Notes: generated by a model not told the origin, from the sequence alone. A DNA stretch of 64,000 bases from Leuctra nigra (GCA_934045905.1 OW203767.1:27040785-27104784), one strand, 5' to 3'; numbered from the stretch's first letter, positions 12,986-24,870 are shown. Program-made: numbers and translations.

Positions 12986-14525
12986 AAATTTGAATAGCAT
13001 GTTTTTCATGTATGTCCCAATGGCAATTTCTTTAAAATAATTTTTAAAAGACGCCCAGCAAGAAAAGAAAATAGTTAATTTTAAACTAAAATCAACCAAG
13101 TACCTATTGGCAATTAGTAATGAAAGTTACATAAATTAAAAAAAAAAAAATCGAAGTTTGTAAGTTTGTCATGCTTATAATATTTCAACTATATTTCGTC
13201 AACTATCATCTTCAATTTCCCAAAAAGTTGTCTGCAAAAGCAGAAGAATCAATACAAATGATTTTGTGTTTGAGAGCCGCTCAGCCAAAGACTTCATACT
13301 AAAAGCTCTTAATTTGCTGACGCTTCCATTAATGACGTCCGGCATTATCAAATTTAATTTCACATTGTCTTGAAAATTGTTGGCTTCGTCTTAATTACTA
13401 AGTTCTAATTTTAAATCCATTGTGAAGAAATTCTCACGAGAAATTTTAAAACCTGTCAAAAACGAAGCCGAATCTCTCCCTGGGGTCTCCCGTTCGATTC
13501 CTTCGACGTCAGTTCGACTTCCGATCGCGGCAAATAATAGAAAAAAAATCCCATGACAGCTCGCTTAGCTTTTTCTGCAGATTTATGTCGCGTATAAAAA
13601 TGAACTCATGTTATAGCTCATAACTTCTTAACTCTTCTACTCCCTCTCCTTTTAGCGCAGAAGCCCAGCTGTTCGGCTCCCTCAAGACGCATTCCAGAGT
13701 GTTTTTTTAGTTTGAAATGTTGCCGCCAAGTTGCCAACAAGTAGTTTGACAACTGAGAGTGAGAAATATTGTTGGAAACGGCGAGAGCGATGAATCAAAC
13801 TGGCTCTGTTTCTGTTTGGGAAGGCGGTGGTGTGAAAATGGATTCAGGGAAGCTCTTGACTTATTGCAGGAAAAGCGAGTGAAGCGTGAGGGATGGTTCG
13901 CCACTTCCATAGATCATTGTCTTTTAAGTGTACTTATGAAACGGGAGATTGATATTAATGGAGTGCTCATTCATCAAGTAGGATTTTTTTTTAAAGGAAA
14001 GGAGAAAATTCTTTAATAATCAAAATGTGTATTTTGTTCAATTGTTGCCAAAGATCTATTTCATAATTTATATGTAATCAAATATGTTTAAAAATGCATA
14101 TTGGTTCTCCATTAGGTATTGATTATATTACTTGAAGTAAACTGAGCATGTTATATTATTGTTAGATCATTGTATAGAATGAATTTATTATACTTATCTC
14201 ATGATACCGATCTCATGCATCAAGAGATTATAGAGAGAGGGATTGGAATCAATTTAAAAGTTTTTTCCAGATTTGAAACTTTTTCGTCGATGTAGGTATA
14301 CCTAATGCATCAAGGTCAAATTTTTCGCTGCGAAGTCTAATTGTTTTAGATTTTACCAAATTGCAGGACTGACACAGTACATGCTCTTAATTGATCGTGT
14401 TTTAAATAACATGTCTGATCGTAAACATAATTAAAATAACATGTCTAGATAAAGCAAGAATGTGATATAAAAGTGCGCCATTCAACATCAACGAAAGTAT
14501 TCAGCCCTTCCTTTCCTAACAATAA
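12986..14525. other. Spacer, no gene recognised
   Basis: Frames at 13707-13910 (-) and 13759-14016 (+) overlap each other and show no domain. Nothing else was recognised. Confidence 0.35.
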
Positions 14526-14530
14526 CCAAC

Positions 14531-14656
14531 CCGGAAGTCTATTCTAGAACGATTTTCCAATTCCATTCTGATGAAATTCAGTCACGGCCATAAGGATTAA
14601 CATTGTATGGAATTGAATTCTAGTGGAATTGGGAATTTAAAAGTTCTAGAATATGG
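14531..14656. mobile_element. Short MITE, copy A
   Basis: The ends are TATTCTAGAAC and GTTCTAGAATA, with internal ATTCCA/TGGAAT-type mirrored segments. A second copy in the opposite orientation lies at about 21297-21410. It is about 126 bp and has no coding capacity. The target-site duplication is not clear. Confidence 0.6.
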
Positions 14657-15904
14657 TCCCCGACATAGAGTGAATGTCAATGGTAACAGGCTTGGGAAAA
14701 AACAAATACCATTTGAAAAAGTACAGGCAAAGTTGTCAAAAGTCTTAAAAGCAAAAAAAGCTCTACAATTCAGATAACCTACTTATCTTCAAAGTGGACT
14801 TTCGGCAATGGAGCTCTTTGATGTATATGATCTTCTCCTTCACTCATGGTTGAGGATGAAATGAAACCTCACAATATAGAGTTGGAGATCAAATATTTTT
14901 CAGTCAACCCGTATTTTTCTGCAATCGTTTTTTAAAGTTTCTGTCACATGTTGCTAACGGAACTGATCATGATGTCATTTGTGCACAATTATTTCCTCGC
15001 CAACTCTGCCAAAAAACATCCTCCTCGCTCCCATGTGTCAGGAAATAAAACTCAAACTGTAATATCCGGGCTGGGGGCGACAAGGTCAAAGAACTTATTA
15101 CTTGTGTCTACATAATCGTTCATTGCTCCCAGCTAGATGCTTAGCTCAATGTCGGGAACAATTAGCAACTAATGAAACACGAATTAGTGTTCCTCTCTTT
15201 CTCTCACTCATGCCAATGATGAGGAGCGACTAATTAACAACATAACTCGTCATAATGAATTGGTTACTGACACAATGTCATGTAAAAACTAGAGTTATTA
15301 TTTAAACTGTACGGTTAAAGGTTTTGTTGTCATCCATCTTAAACTAATTATAGAATAGTCAATGAAACGGCTGAACACGTTTCTTGTTCTGTCTCGTAAG
15401 AAGTTACAAGGCAATGAATGACAGGGTGATGTTTATTTATTCGTCGATCTCATTCATTTCATGTATATTATTTCAAATGTCTCCGACAAACAATGGATAA
15501 GTCTATTCCTTAGACTCATTGCTTTTTTATGAGAATTCTGGGACTTTGAGTTTACCGTTTTAATTGATATACCAACACGTGGAATAACTGATAGAATTTT
15601 ACCGAGCAAGTTGGCTCAGGTTAGACACTTTTTTTGGATACGATTGGAGACAAAATGGGTTGACGAAATGATTTGAAATTTTAATCGTGATTAGATAAAA
15701 GATTGACTTAAGGTTATCGCTTGTTACATTTTTAATTTTTTGTTTCGTTAATTAGTAATAATTAGTGGATTTTTGGTAAAAAATTAGCTATTTTCTTGTC
15801 TCGCTGTCTGCCGTATAAAATAAAATTTCAAAAATGTGCCAATTATAGATAACCCTAAGTTTATCTTTCATCTAATCATGAAAAAAATTTGAAATCAATT
15901 GGTT
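14657..15904. other. Spacer, no gene recognised
   Basis: No conserved frame or RNA gene. Bases from about 15620 share words such as GATTGGAGACAAA with the neighbouring repeat, so the repeat may start earlier than annotated. Confidence 0.35.
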
Positions 15905-16500
15905 AACGGGTTTGGTCTCCAATCGTATCGGAAATTTCATCGTTTTGCGCGGTTTTGTTGAATAACCGGCGCCTAATTAACAAAGCACCTATTAAAAATG
16001 AAAAAGTGCTACTAACATACAATCAGACTGATCATGTGAACATCCTATCAAAGTTACACCCACTCATGAAACAATTTTTCTTTCTCAATTTTCTAAAACG
16101 ACCGAACCTAAGTGCCAACATTTGTGAATATTACATTATTAATCGTGCGGCTGGAAGGAGCGTAGCGAGCGTCACTCAGCGACTCTTATTGCACTTTCTA
16201 TGGTTTTCCTGTGTTTTGTCTGCACTGCCGTAGTCAAACGTTCAATCAATCGATCTGAAATTTTGGCACGCACACTAATGTCATAAGAGCGGTCTCGCGT
16301 ATAGTTTTTGAAAGAGATCATGTGATTAATTGAAACTTGAAAAATAACATTTTAAAACTTTGTTTGGTCTTAGGGACCAACATTTGAGGTGTTTTTGAAA
16401 ATTTTCAGACAAATCTGACAAGAACTTCAAGAGCTATTGACATTTTACGGGCATTTTATACGTATTTTGAAATCTGTCATAATTTATTAAAAGAAATTAA
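15905..16500 (+). repeat. Interspersed repeat, relatives at 12.8 kb and R650
   Basis: The first 220 bases are the inverted partner of 12786-12985. From about 16145 the sequence changes to words shared with the R650-type repeats (GCGAGCGTCAC, CAATCGATCTGAAATTTT, GACATTTTACGGGCATTTTA), as also near 41280-41580 and 33310-34020. Confidence 0.5.
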
Positions 16501-16545
16501 AAAATTTAAAAAGACTGTCTTTTCACGCATTTGATCAGATTGTAT

Positions 16546-16720
16546 TCGAACAAATAAGCGATACGTGATGGAGCCACTTCTGACAGGAAACTTTTTAGAT
16601 GCACTTTTTTATTTAGAAGATCGTGCTTCCATAGGGCAGTGAAAAAGGAGAAACAATTGAAATTTTGATTTAGTTACAAGTTTGCTTTTTCAGCCATAAC
16701 AAACAACTTAAAGCAAATAT
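16546..16720 (+). repeat. Interspersed repeat, direct partner of 9312-9490
   Basis: Nearly collinear with 9312-9490, and it ends where the inverted-repeat element begins at 16724. Here the two units look like parts of one composite repeat. Confidence 0.7.
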
Positions 16721-16723
16721 AAT

Positions 16724-17109
16724 CCCCATAAAAAACACTCCGTGTAAAAATACCAGCCAAGTCTCTTCAACTATAAAAAAATAGAAGAAATCTAAAAAAT
16801 CAGACTGAAAAGTTGTGATATCAAAAATGGGCAAAGTCAAAACTTAATTTTAAAAACCAAAATATACTTGGCGTATCGTGTAGGTATATAAAACGTATAG
16901 AAGTATATGCCAAAATCAAATGTACCTAAATATATATAATAATACCTACAAACGATGCGCCAAGTATATTTTGGTTTTTAAAAATAAGTTTTGACCTGGC
17001 CCATTTTTGATATCACTACTTTTCAGTGCTGATTTTTTAGATTATTTCTATTTTTTTTATAGTTGAAGAGACTTGGCTGGTATTTTTACACGGAGGATTT
17101 TTTATGGGG
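16724..17109. mobile_element. Long-armed inverted-repeat element, copy 2
   Basis: The left arm (16724-16890) and right arm (16955-17109) are near-complementary over about 150 bases. The terminal words are CCCCATAAAAAACACTCC and its complement. The centre is only about 60 bases, so the whole unit could fold into a long hairpin. It belongs to the same family as 366-1493 but is internally deleted relative to it. The TA flanks of copy 1 are not clear here. Confidence 0.7.
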
Positions 17110-17569
17110 AATCACACATTTTTTTAGTTTATTTAAATAACTTGTAACACATAACGAAGCAACAATGACTAATTCCTTTAAAAAAATTAGCCATTTCCAA
17201 TTTGGTTACTAACAAAAGTTGCGTTTGGCAGTGGCGGCTATTACAGTGTGCAAGGTGTGACAATTGCACACCTGATCATCCAAGAAAATTATTTAAAAGT
17301 GCTCCCTAATCCAGGAAGTAGGAAGTTAAATATTTTTTCTAATCATTTTGCTCTCCAAAAGACGTAAAAATGCCTCAATTTCAAACTAAAGGTACAAAAA
17401 AATCCGGGGTAATGCGCCCCGGCCCCGCATCTGCTGGGGGCTCTCCTCTTAGAGTACTTTCTTCTACGTCCTTCTATGTAATTGAACACCTGTTGTTAAG
17501 CCAAATAGCCGCCACTGGCGTTTGGTACCAAAATATGCTTAAAGTGATATTCCATGAAGAAAAGCGAAA
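17110..17569. other. Repeat flank and spacer
   Basis: Bases 17110-17215 match the right flank of copy 1 (1494-1610). At about 17409-17440 there is a GCCCCGGCCCCGCAT-type segment shared with the repeats at 20.3-20.7 kb. No gene was seen. Confidence 0.45.
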
Positions 17570-18146
17570 GATTCGTTCCAATCGGTCCAGCCGTTTTCGA
17601 GATAAGGCATCACTTCCGGTTAGCAAAATGGCGGCTGAAATCACTGCCACCTAGAATTTATTTCATTAATGTTTTGTATCATTATAAGCCTTCTGAAAAT
17701 GTAGTTATTCGGTAACAGTACATTTCTTTTTAGACTTTTGAATTTTCATATTATATGACTGTCGGAATCGTTTGACGCTAGTTTCGTTCCGATCGGTTTA
17801 GCTAGTTTCGAGATATAATGTCACTTCCGGTTCAAAATGGCGGCTTCCGGTTGGTTTTATAAAAAGGCACCTCAGACGCCAAAAGTGCACATGTGATAAA
17901 ATTTCAGATCGATCGGCTCAGCCGTTTAGGCTGTGGCGGTGACAGCGGTGTTTCCTGATATCAGAATCATCTGAAGAAGAAGAAGAAGAAGAAGAAGAAG
18001 AAGAAGAAGAAGAAGAAGAAGAAGAAGAAGAAGAAGAAGAAGAAGAAGAAGAAGAAGAAGAAGAAGAAGAAGAAGAAGAAGAAGAAGAAGAAGAAGAAGA
18101 AGAAGAAGAAGAAGAAGAAGAAGAAGAAGAAGAAGAAGAAGAAGAA
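17570..18146 (+). repeat. CRE/ETS/YY1-like repeat family member with long GAA tail
   Basis: Two diverged units (CACTTCCGGTT near 17608 and 17821, each followed by AAAATGGCGGC) lead into the same terminal segment as the array at 2270-4311, with GCCGTTTAGGCTGTGGCGGT shared exactly. A GAA microsatellite then runs from about 17973 to the gap. The long serine- and leucine-repeat frames that can be read here on the minus strand come from the microsatellite and are not genes. Confidence 0.75.
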
Positions 18147-18346
18147 NNNNNNNNNNNNNNNNNNNNNNNNNNNNNNNNNNNNNNNNNNNNNNNNNNNNNN
18201 NNNNNNNNNNNNNNNNNNNNNNNNNNNNNNNNNNNNNNNNNNNNNNNNNNNNNNNNNNNNNNNNNNNNNNNNNNNNNNNNNNNNNNNNNNNNNNNNNNNN
18301 NNNNNNNNNNNNNNNNNNNNNNNNNNNNNNNNNNNNNNNNNNNNNN
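18147..18346. other. Assembly gap, 200 N
   Basis: Exactly 200 undetermined bases directly after the GAA microsatellite. The round number suggests a placeholder whose true length is unknown. Confidence 0.99.
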
Positions 18347-18890
18347 TAAATTATGTGAACAGGCGCGTAGGAAGGGGGGGGGGGGGGGGATGCGGGGATG
18401 ACCCCCCCCCCCCCCCCCCCACCACCTAACGAGCAGGCTGACCCCCCATTCAACATACAAAATTAAGTTTAGTGTCCGAGAATCACTTAAAAATTGTTTA
18501 CATTCTAAAAAAACGCACTGCGGGGCAAAAATAGGGAGTTATTTGCTGTAATTTGAGCAGTTCATCCCTGAATCGATTTTTAATTGTTTAGAAAGAATAC
18601 CCTGCTGGGCAAAAATTGGATTTTTTTGCTTCAGTTTGTGCATTTTAAATCCCCAGAATAATTTTTAACTAATACATTCCAAGAAACGCCCTGCGGGCTA
18701 AAACTGGGGGGCCTTGCCCCCCAGACCCCCCTTCCGGGTGCCGCAATCCCCCCCCCCCCATGACAGTAGTAGTTCCTACGCGCCCGAATGGGAAGATTGC
18801 CCCCCCCCCCCCTTCCACTCATGAAATACATTCCTGTATACAAGCCACTAAAAGTCCTGATGGCAAATCGTTCAAGTTGCACGTGTGGAT
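18347..18890. repeat. Poly-G/poly-C-bearing repeat with degenerate tandem units
   Basis: G and C homopolymers occur at about 18374-18389, 18401-18420, 18750-18759 and 18801-18813. They are next to GCGCGTAGGAA and its complement TTCCTACGCGC. Between them lie about three degenerate units of about 100 bp built on GCCCTGCGGGGCAAAAAT..GTTTGTGCATTTT. The units recur in inverted form at about 24485-24690. Confidence 0.6.
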
Positions 18891-19543
18891 TTTATATTTG
18901 CCGTTCCACTCGACATTCTCGCGCTTTCGATTAATTGTACAAGAGAAAAGATAAGAGGCATTGTGTTATGTTTTATCAAACACGAAACACTGATCGCTTG
19001 TAAAACTTGATAAAAACGAATGCGAATTTACACATCTCATATTTGTTTTAGACGACTTATCGGCCGTCATCACGCTATCAAAGACAAGTTAATTCGGTTA
19101 TAAAAACTTAATAAACTCTCTGGCAATTTTGGACTTATTTTTTGGGGGGGACCTTGATATTTTTTTTTAGATATTAGACCTTGCATTTTTGACCACCTGT
19201 TTTTGTGAATGTTGTCTTTACTTTGACGTAGGCATAGTGTTGGGGAAGGAACGTTTTGTGAGAACTTTTGAGTGAACGCGAGGACAGGAGTTGTGATTTT
19301 ATAAAATGTTGTCGCGTGACAAGCTTCTTCTCTCACCCGAGAAGGAGATGAGAAAGTTGTCACACGAGAACAAAGCTGTGCCGCCCAGCCGCCCAGTGAC
19401 GATTTCAGACATTTTCATTAGAGGGGGCAAAACAAATCTTAGGGTGTGCACAACAAGTTATGCAAAACTGTAATAGAGGCATCTTGGACTCGCTGAAAAT
19501 GAAAAACGGGACTAACATTCACACTCACAAATACACAATAATA
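18891..19543. other. Spacer with one short hairpin
   Basis: No gene was recognised. Bases 19310-19375 form an imperfect hairpin (GTTGTCGCGTGACAAGCTTC against GAAAGTTGTCACACGAGAAC). Its words resemble the segment at 24800-24870, so both may be remnants of a small foldback family. Confidence 0.4.
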
Positions 19544-19546
19544 TAA

Positions 19547-19870
19547 AGCTGGGTTCCCATACTTCACATCGAATTCGCTTCCGGTTCGCTTCGCTTTCGC
19601 AAATGATGCAAATGCAGGCATACATATGCCGGGTTTATCCTACTTCCTTTTAACAAAGCAAATCGTCCATGTTTACATTCGCATGTTCGCGTGTTTCGGT
19701 TTCGTTAAAGTTGAGCCAGTTTTAACTTGGACGAAACCGAAACGAAACCGAAACACGCGAACATGCGAATGTAAACATGGACGATTTACTTTGTTAAAAG
19801 GTAGCCATTTTGCGAAAGCGAAGCGAAGCGAACCGGAAGCGAATTCGATGCGAAGTATGGGAACCCAGCT
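19547..19870. mobile_element. Foldback MITE, TAA target site (PIF/Harbinger-like)
   Basis: The ends AGCTGGGTTCCCATACTTC and its complement are followed inward by nearly mirrored arms that meet in the centre. TAA flanks both ends (19544-19546, 19871-19873). A 3-bp TWA duplication is typical of PIF/Harbinger; the superfamily is inferred from that alone. A second copy, interrupted by another transposon, is at 54431-55374. Frames inside are products of the mirrored arms, not genes. Confidence 0.8.
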
Positions 19871-19873
19871 TAA

Positions 19874-20279
19874 GGGGGGTGGGGGCCGGGGGGGTCTCCT
19901 ATCCATATGCGGGTCCGGGGCTAATAACCCCGAGATAATTTTGAATTTGTTGATTAGATTTACAGGGTTTATTTATTACGTAAAATTTTCTCAGCAGAAC
20001 TCTTGAATTTGTTGGAAACACAACATGATAAAAGAAAAGCATTTTGGAATGAATTTCCTACAATTTCGATAGAAGGACAAACAAGAAGTACTCGTTAAAA
20101 CACTGTGTTTACTGAATATTAACACAATTTCTATAAGTTTTATAATTTAACTTCGTTTTAAAATTCTCCAAGGGGGCATTGATGGGTCCAAGGGGGGAGG
20201 TGAAAACATCAGTGATCCCGCCCGTGGTCTCTCCTGTGATCTGATGAGTACCATGTCATATACCACGTATGCACGTCTT
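19874..20279. other. Spacer, no gene recognised
   Basis: G-rich run at 19874-19900 and a GCGGGTCCGGGGC segment related to the next repeat. Otherwise AT-rich, without a supported gene. Confidence 0.35.
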
Positions 20280-20745
20280 GTCCCTGTCTGCCCTGAATAG
20301 GGGCCCTGAATTTTAGGGTCCGGGCGGCTTTTTAGGAATTTGACGAAATGTCCGGTTTTTTAAATTTTTTGTTAAATATTTGTACAAAATGTTATTCATG
20401 AATTAAAAGAATTATTTTCTCCGAATTTTATAGTCCAAAACGCATAGAAATGGCTCAAATTCATTTTTGAAATTCAAAATTTTCCAGGGCCTGTGCGGCC
20501 CCGGACCCGCATATTGCTGAGGGGCCCAAAATTATGGCAATTTAGTGATAATTCACTTCTAGATGCTGTTAGAAAATGACCATAATTGTGGAAATACCAG
20601 ATTTACGTACTCAAAATCTCTGAAAATTATTATTCCAAAACGCATAGAAATAGCTCAAATTAATTGTTTAAAACCAAAATTTTCCCGGGCCTGTGCGACC
20701 CGGACCCGCATGCTGCTGGGGGCCTCTCCCCCCAGACCGCCCATT
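20280..20745 (+). repeat. Tandemly duplicated dispersed repeat, about 200-bp period
   Basis: The segment containing CCAAAACGCATAGAAAT, then CTCAAATTA and GGGCCTGTGCG plus CCGGACCCGCAT occurs twice (about 20430-20525 and 20634-20735). The same GC-rich end word is found near 17409 and 19900, indicating a dispersed family. Confidence 0.6.
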
Positions 20746-21290
20746 GGTGTTGTGAGCAAAGTGTTTTCCCCAGAATATCGTTTTTGGATAGTACATATAC
20801 AATTTCCTTCTCGAGATCTGATGTCCTCTTTTTCGAGTCATGGCTTATGCATAGACATTGTATAGCAATGTCTATGTCTTATGGTAACCCTGGGCCTGAA
20901 GCCACGCGCCTGTTAGTTGTTCCGAGCAGCAAGTCCACCAGAGTCGTACTTGAGTCAGACTTTGTCCGCTATCTCGTGGATCACACTTTTTGCGGCGCTT
21001 CCACTCGACGGTGAACCGATCCGGATTGGTCGCTGACTCGAACTGGATCTCATGTCGGCGGCGGTGACCTGTGTCGGGGTCACCCCGGGGTCACTCGGCT
21101 GCACTTGCGACAGGGGGGGGGGGATGTACAGCGCATTTCTCATTTCGAAACTAACATGTAATAGTACTTCGATTCTTGTCTCAATGAGGTGTTTGCAATT
21201 ATTCAAGGATTTTGCGTAGTAATTGAAATTTTCCATGTAATTTTATTGAAAAGTTACGTTAATTGACTGAAGTAGAGGGAGGGCAACTGG
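20746..21290. other. Spacer, no gene recognised
   Basis: Contains a short palindrome (ACATTGTATAGCAATGT, about 20857-20873) and a poly-G run at about 21113-21123. No conserved frame. Confidence 0.35.
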
Positions 21291-21296
21291 GGCCTT

Positions 21297-21410
21297 ATTC
21301 TAGAACTTCTAAATTCCCAATTCTTATGGAATTCGATTCTATGCTATGTTAATCCTTATGGCCGTGACCGGATTCCATCAGAATGGAATTTGGAAAACGT
21401 TCTTGTATAG
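21297..21410. mobile_element. Short MITE, copy B
   Basis: Inverted relative to 14531-14656. It starts TATTCTAGAACTT and carries the shared core TTAATCCTTATGGCCGTGAC. The far end has decayed (ACGTTCTTGTATA). Confidence 0.55.
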
Positions 21411-21484
21411 TCTTCCTGGCTGTCAAACCCTTCTTACCTCTATGCTATCAGTTTTAAGGGCCGCCCCTTCACGCTACAATACTA

Positions 21485-21665
21485 ATGGCGACGGGATGAT
21501 GATTATTAGGTGAGGGTGGACGGTACGGGAAGGAGGCGGTCGTGGCCTATTAGCAGAGAACCTTCCCAACATTGACCTCTCGACTGAGACAAACCACAAA
21601 ATAACCCCTGTCAGGGAGATTGGCCACGGGAATCGAACCCGAGACCCAACCCGGGAGCGAGAATT
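21485..21665 (-). repeat. SINE-like element, copy 1
   Basis: Read on the minus strand, it starts in a segment with GGTTCGATTCCC (21628-21639), a match to the pol III B-box. It continues through CCTTCCCAACAT-type sequence to a TAATAATCATCATCC tail. A diverged second copy sits at 45719-45855, also on the minus strand. No convincing A-box was seen upstream, so the head may be truncated. Assignment as a tRNA-related SINE is an inference. Confidence 0.5.
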
Positions 21666-22653
21666 TTTCTGGCAAATACTTCGTAAATGGGACGTAAATT
21701 GACTGTGACAAAAACTCTAATAACTTACTTATTTATACACACAGAACTCAAATTTAGAAGTGTCCGTGTAGTATACGTGTTCTGACAGCTATTACATGAG
21801 TAAAAGTGAAGGACAGTAAATATGCTCTATTTCTAGTTAAAAAATCGATAATGTTTTACTCTAGAGGGTTTTCACAACCCCAATTTCATCCCAGAACTAT
21901 CGTGAATAACATTTGAAAACATAATCTAGTTGGATCAACCACTTTTTTCACTTCAAAAATGTTAAAACTGTAATTTTATAAAAATATTTTTTCTCCCATT
22001 ACGAAGTCTTTGCCAGAAAAATATTCGCAACCCGGGACCTACGTAGGAATAGGATGTATACTTGAGGCAGGGTTGAACTTTCTTCTGTTGATGCCTGTCT
22101 AAGACATGCTATTTGATACAGGCATGCTTTTCATTGGCTGTTGATGAACCGGATGCTTCTTTGTTGTGACATGATGCGGTGTAATGTGCTCCCTCGTATG
22201 CACTATTACTATAAGTGTGCAAAGATTGAAGAGTTTGGATCCAGATTCATAGTGCATCGGTTATTTGTAAACATCGCCAAGTGCAGTTTATGGTCTGTGC
22301 ACGCTGTGAACCAGTGCCACGTATCTGATAGTTGCTTTCCAAAGACCGGTTTGCAGCTCGCGGGGTTAGTGGGATCAAGCAAGAACCTTTTCAGAAGAAA
22401 ATTGTATTGATTCATTCCATTACCAATAGTATGGATGGAAATGCTGGCCCTGGAAAATTCTTTGCCCCAATGCTATCAAATTTTGTTTGTTTTACAATTT
22501 TGGGTGCAAATCGAAAAAGTGCTGGCCTCTTATATAATTGACGTCTCTGGACATTCTTTTTCTATGTTTTCATTATATTTATAACCTTTCTCTTAGCTGT
22601 TAAAATGACCCTGTCTACGAGCCTTGACCATGATAGATCAAGTAGAATGTACC
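21666..22653. other. Spacer, no gene recognised
   Basis: Frames at 22141-22410 (+), 22209-22415 (-) and 22332-22541 (+) overlap one another and have no recognisable domain. Confidence 0.35.
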
Positions 22654-22654
22654 C

Positions 22655-22880
22655 CATAAAAAAACATTCCGTGTAAAAATACCAGCCAAGTCTCTTCAAC
22701 TATAAAAAAATAGAAGAAATCTAAAAATTAAGCACTGAAAAGTAGCACGATATCAAAAAATGGGCCAAGTCAAAACTTCATTTTTATAACCAAAATATAC
22801 TTGGCGCATCGTGTATAAACAGTTTAGAAGTTTATGCCAAAAATCAAATGTACGTCTATATATAAAATATACCTATAATG
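22655..22880 (+). mobile_element. Inverted-repeat element, single-arm remnant
   Basis: It starts CCCCATAAAAAAACATTCC after TA and matches the left arm and centre of the copy at 16724 as far as CAAATGTAC, then stops. The right arm is missing, so this is a truncated copy. Confidence 0.7.
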
Positions 22881-24420
22881 CCCTTAATAACATTCTGGCA
22901 GACGATAGCAAAGGGCACGAGTAATATGAAAACAACATTTTTTTAGCTTTTTCTTAGCAATTTTTAATTTGTATATCATTTATAATGTCAAAAAATTTGA
23001 AAATCGCATCGCATGAGTAACCGAAACCTCTTTTCTTAGTTTACATCGAGAAAACACCATATTCTATCTGCAGTACTTCGCAGTTATATTTAATTGTTCA
23101 TAGGTATTTATTTTTTAATTCACAGGTATGTTAATTAGCTACTTAGGCTACATACCTTGAGAGTTTAAATATGTAACATTCGTTTCATATTTGCAACGTA
23201 TTGACAGATTCCATTTACTCTTGCATGCACACCAGTCACCAATTACTCGGAATCCTTCTGAAATTTCTCAGACCGTCATGAACATTATTTCGTAGTCTGG
23301 CGCAACCTTGGAGGACGTATTTTCATGCAATGATGAAAAAATGCGTCTCATAAATTTAATGTCAATACTAACTTGTGATTAATCCTGACATATGTCAATT
23401 GATAGTTAGTAAAGAAGATTACCCATTACTGGAATCATTCACTCTACTACTGGGCTTTCACTCCCTCTCTCTCAGAAGAAGCAGAGCTGACATAATTTCC
23501 TCCAGGGACGGCGCAGGTGGGCGGCCGCTCACCCAAAGTTGTCTACTGCCCACCCTCTACCCACCCAAAAACAATCTAGAATACTTTATTATTTTCTTTG
23601 ATGTTAAATTTTTGGTTATAATTTTGAAATAGCACAGTTTCAATAATTTTCTAAAATTACACCGATTTAAGTTGCAGGCTGTTTACATAAAGATCAAACC
23701 CTTATTAGGTAACTTTACAATCCACCCCTATTTTATGTGATATTCCAATCAAATTTTTCCCCAAAAGTAGTATTTTCAGCGTCCCAAATTCGTTCCTATT
23801 GAGAATACGAAATGTTTTCCTTACACCTGGTATATACTTTCAGTGGAAAAATTATGTGCCCACCCGAAATAATTGTCCGCCGCTCACTGTTCCCCTATTC
23901 AAAATTCCTGGCGCCATCCCTGATTTCCTCGACTTCTGCTGCGAAAGGTAACTGAAAGTGACGTGTTTTGACGACATGGTTATGATGAGGTAGAAGCACA
24001 TCGGTGTCTGGTGTCTCCTCAGTACAACTGTCGTGCTCGCAGGTCTTGGAAAGTGTCCTGTTTCAATGAAAGGGAGAAGCAGAATCGTCCCGATTGCTGA
24101 CGATTGCTCAAGTGTGCAACTTGTTGACGCAAATACAAGCTTCTTTATACGCGCGATGTGTTGTGACGAATGCGTTTGTTTTCTTGACCCAAATATACAT
24201 CGTCTTATTGCTGGTTGGTTACTTAGGATGTTTATTGTGTACAAGTAAAACATGTTGCCAATCATAAGACTCTTGTGGTACAAAGACATTGCATCAAGTT
24301 TCCTCATTTTATCATTTCGATTCGCGATAAAATTAATGTCAAATGTTGAAATATTTATCAATAATGATTCTTGTGAATCAGAAAACCACTTAAGTCTGTG
24401 AGCAATGTTTCAATGAAGAC
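22881..24420. other. Spacer, no gene recognised
   Basis: The 169-codon frame at 23852-24361 (-) is the longest in this part, but I see no domain, signal or gene context for it. It overlaps an unrelated frame on the other strand. Confidence 0.35.
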
Positions 24421-24695
24421 TCTAGATCATGGGTGCGATGGAACTACTTTCATCGTGGGGGGAGGGGGGGGGGGGGGGGTGGACGCGTTTTTTTAAATTT
24501 AAACAGGCTGTGGCTCAAAATGCACAAACTGAAGTAAATACCTCTCCAATTGTTACCCCGCAGGGCGTTATTTTTCCGAATATATACCTAAACAAGATTC
24601 TGGGATGCCAAAATGCTCAAATGACAACTAATACCTAATCCCCTATTATTGCCCCGAAAGGCGTTTTTTATTTATTAATTTATAAGTGATTCTGG
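24421..24695 (-). repeat. Poly-G repeat, inverted relative of 18.4-18.7 kb
   Basis: A G-run at about 24458-24480 precedes degenerate units with CCCCGCAGGGCGTTATTTTT and CCCCGAAAGGCGTTTTTTAT. These are the complement of the units at 18480-18700. Confidence 0.55.
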
Positions 24696-24870
24696 GACGT
24701 GAAACTTAATTTTGTATGGTGAAAGTGGGATCAGACAGCTCGAGTGACAGCTTCGTACGCGCCTTGAATGGTGCGATCATATAAAATGACAACTTAGTTC
24801 TCGCGTGACATCTTCTCATCTCAATGTTATTCAATGCCTTCTCGGATGAGATGAGCAGCTTGTCACGCGT

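Noticed and set aside
13490..13515. GTTCGATTCC word as a tRNA T-arm
   Set aside because: No acceptor stem, anticodon arm or D-arm can be placed around it.
17918..18460. Long minus-strand frames encoding serine or leucine runs
   Set aside because: They are read through the GAA microsatellite and the N gap, and are not genes.
19626..20006. 126-codon frame at the foldback MITE
   Set aside because: Its first half is generated by the two complementary arms of the MITE and has no counterpart in a known family.
23852..24361. 169-codon minus-strand frame
   Set aside because: No recognisable domain, splice context or conserved copy; overlaps another random frame. It cannot be excluded but is not supported.
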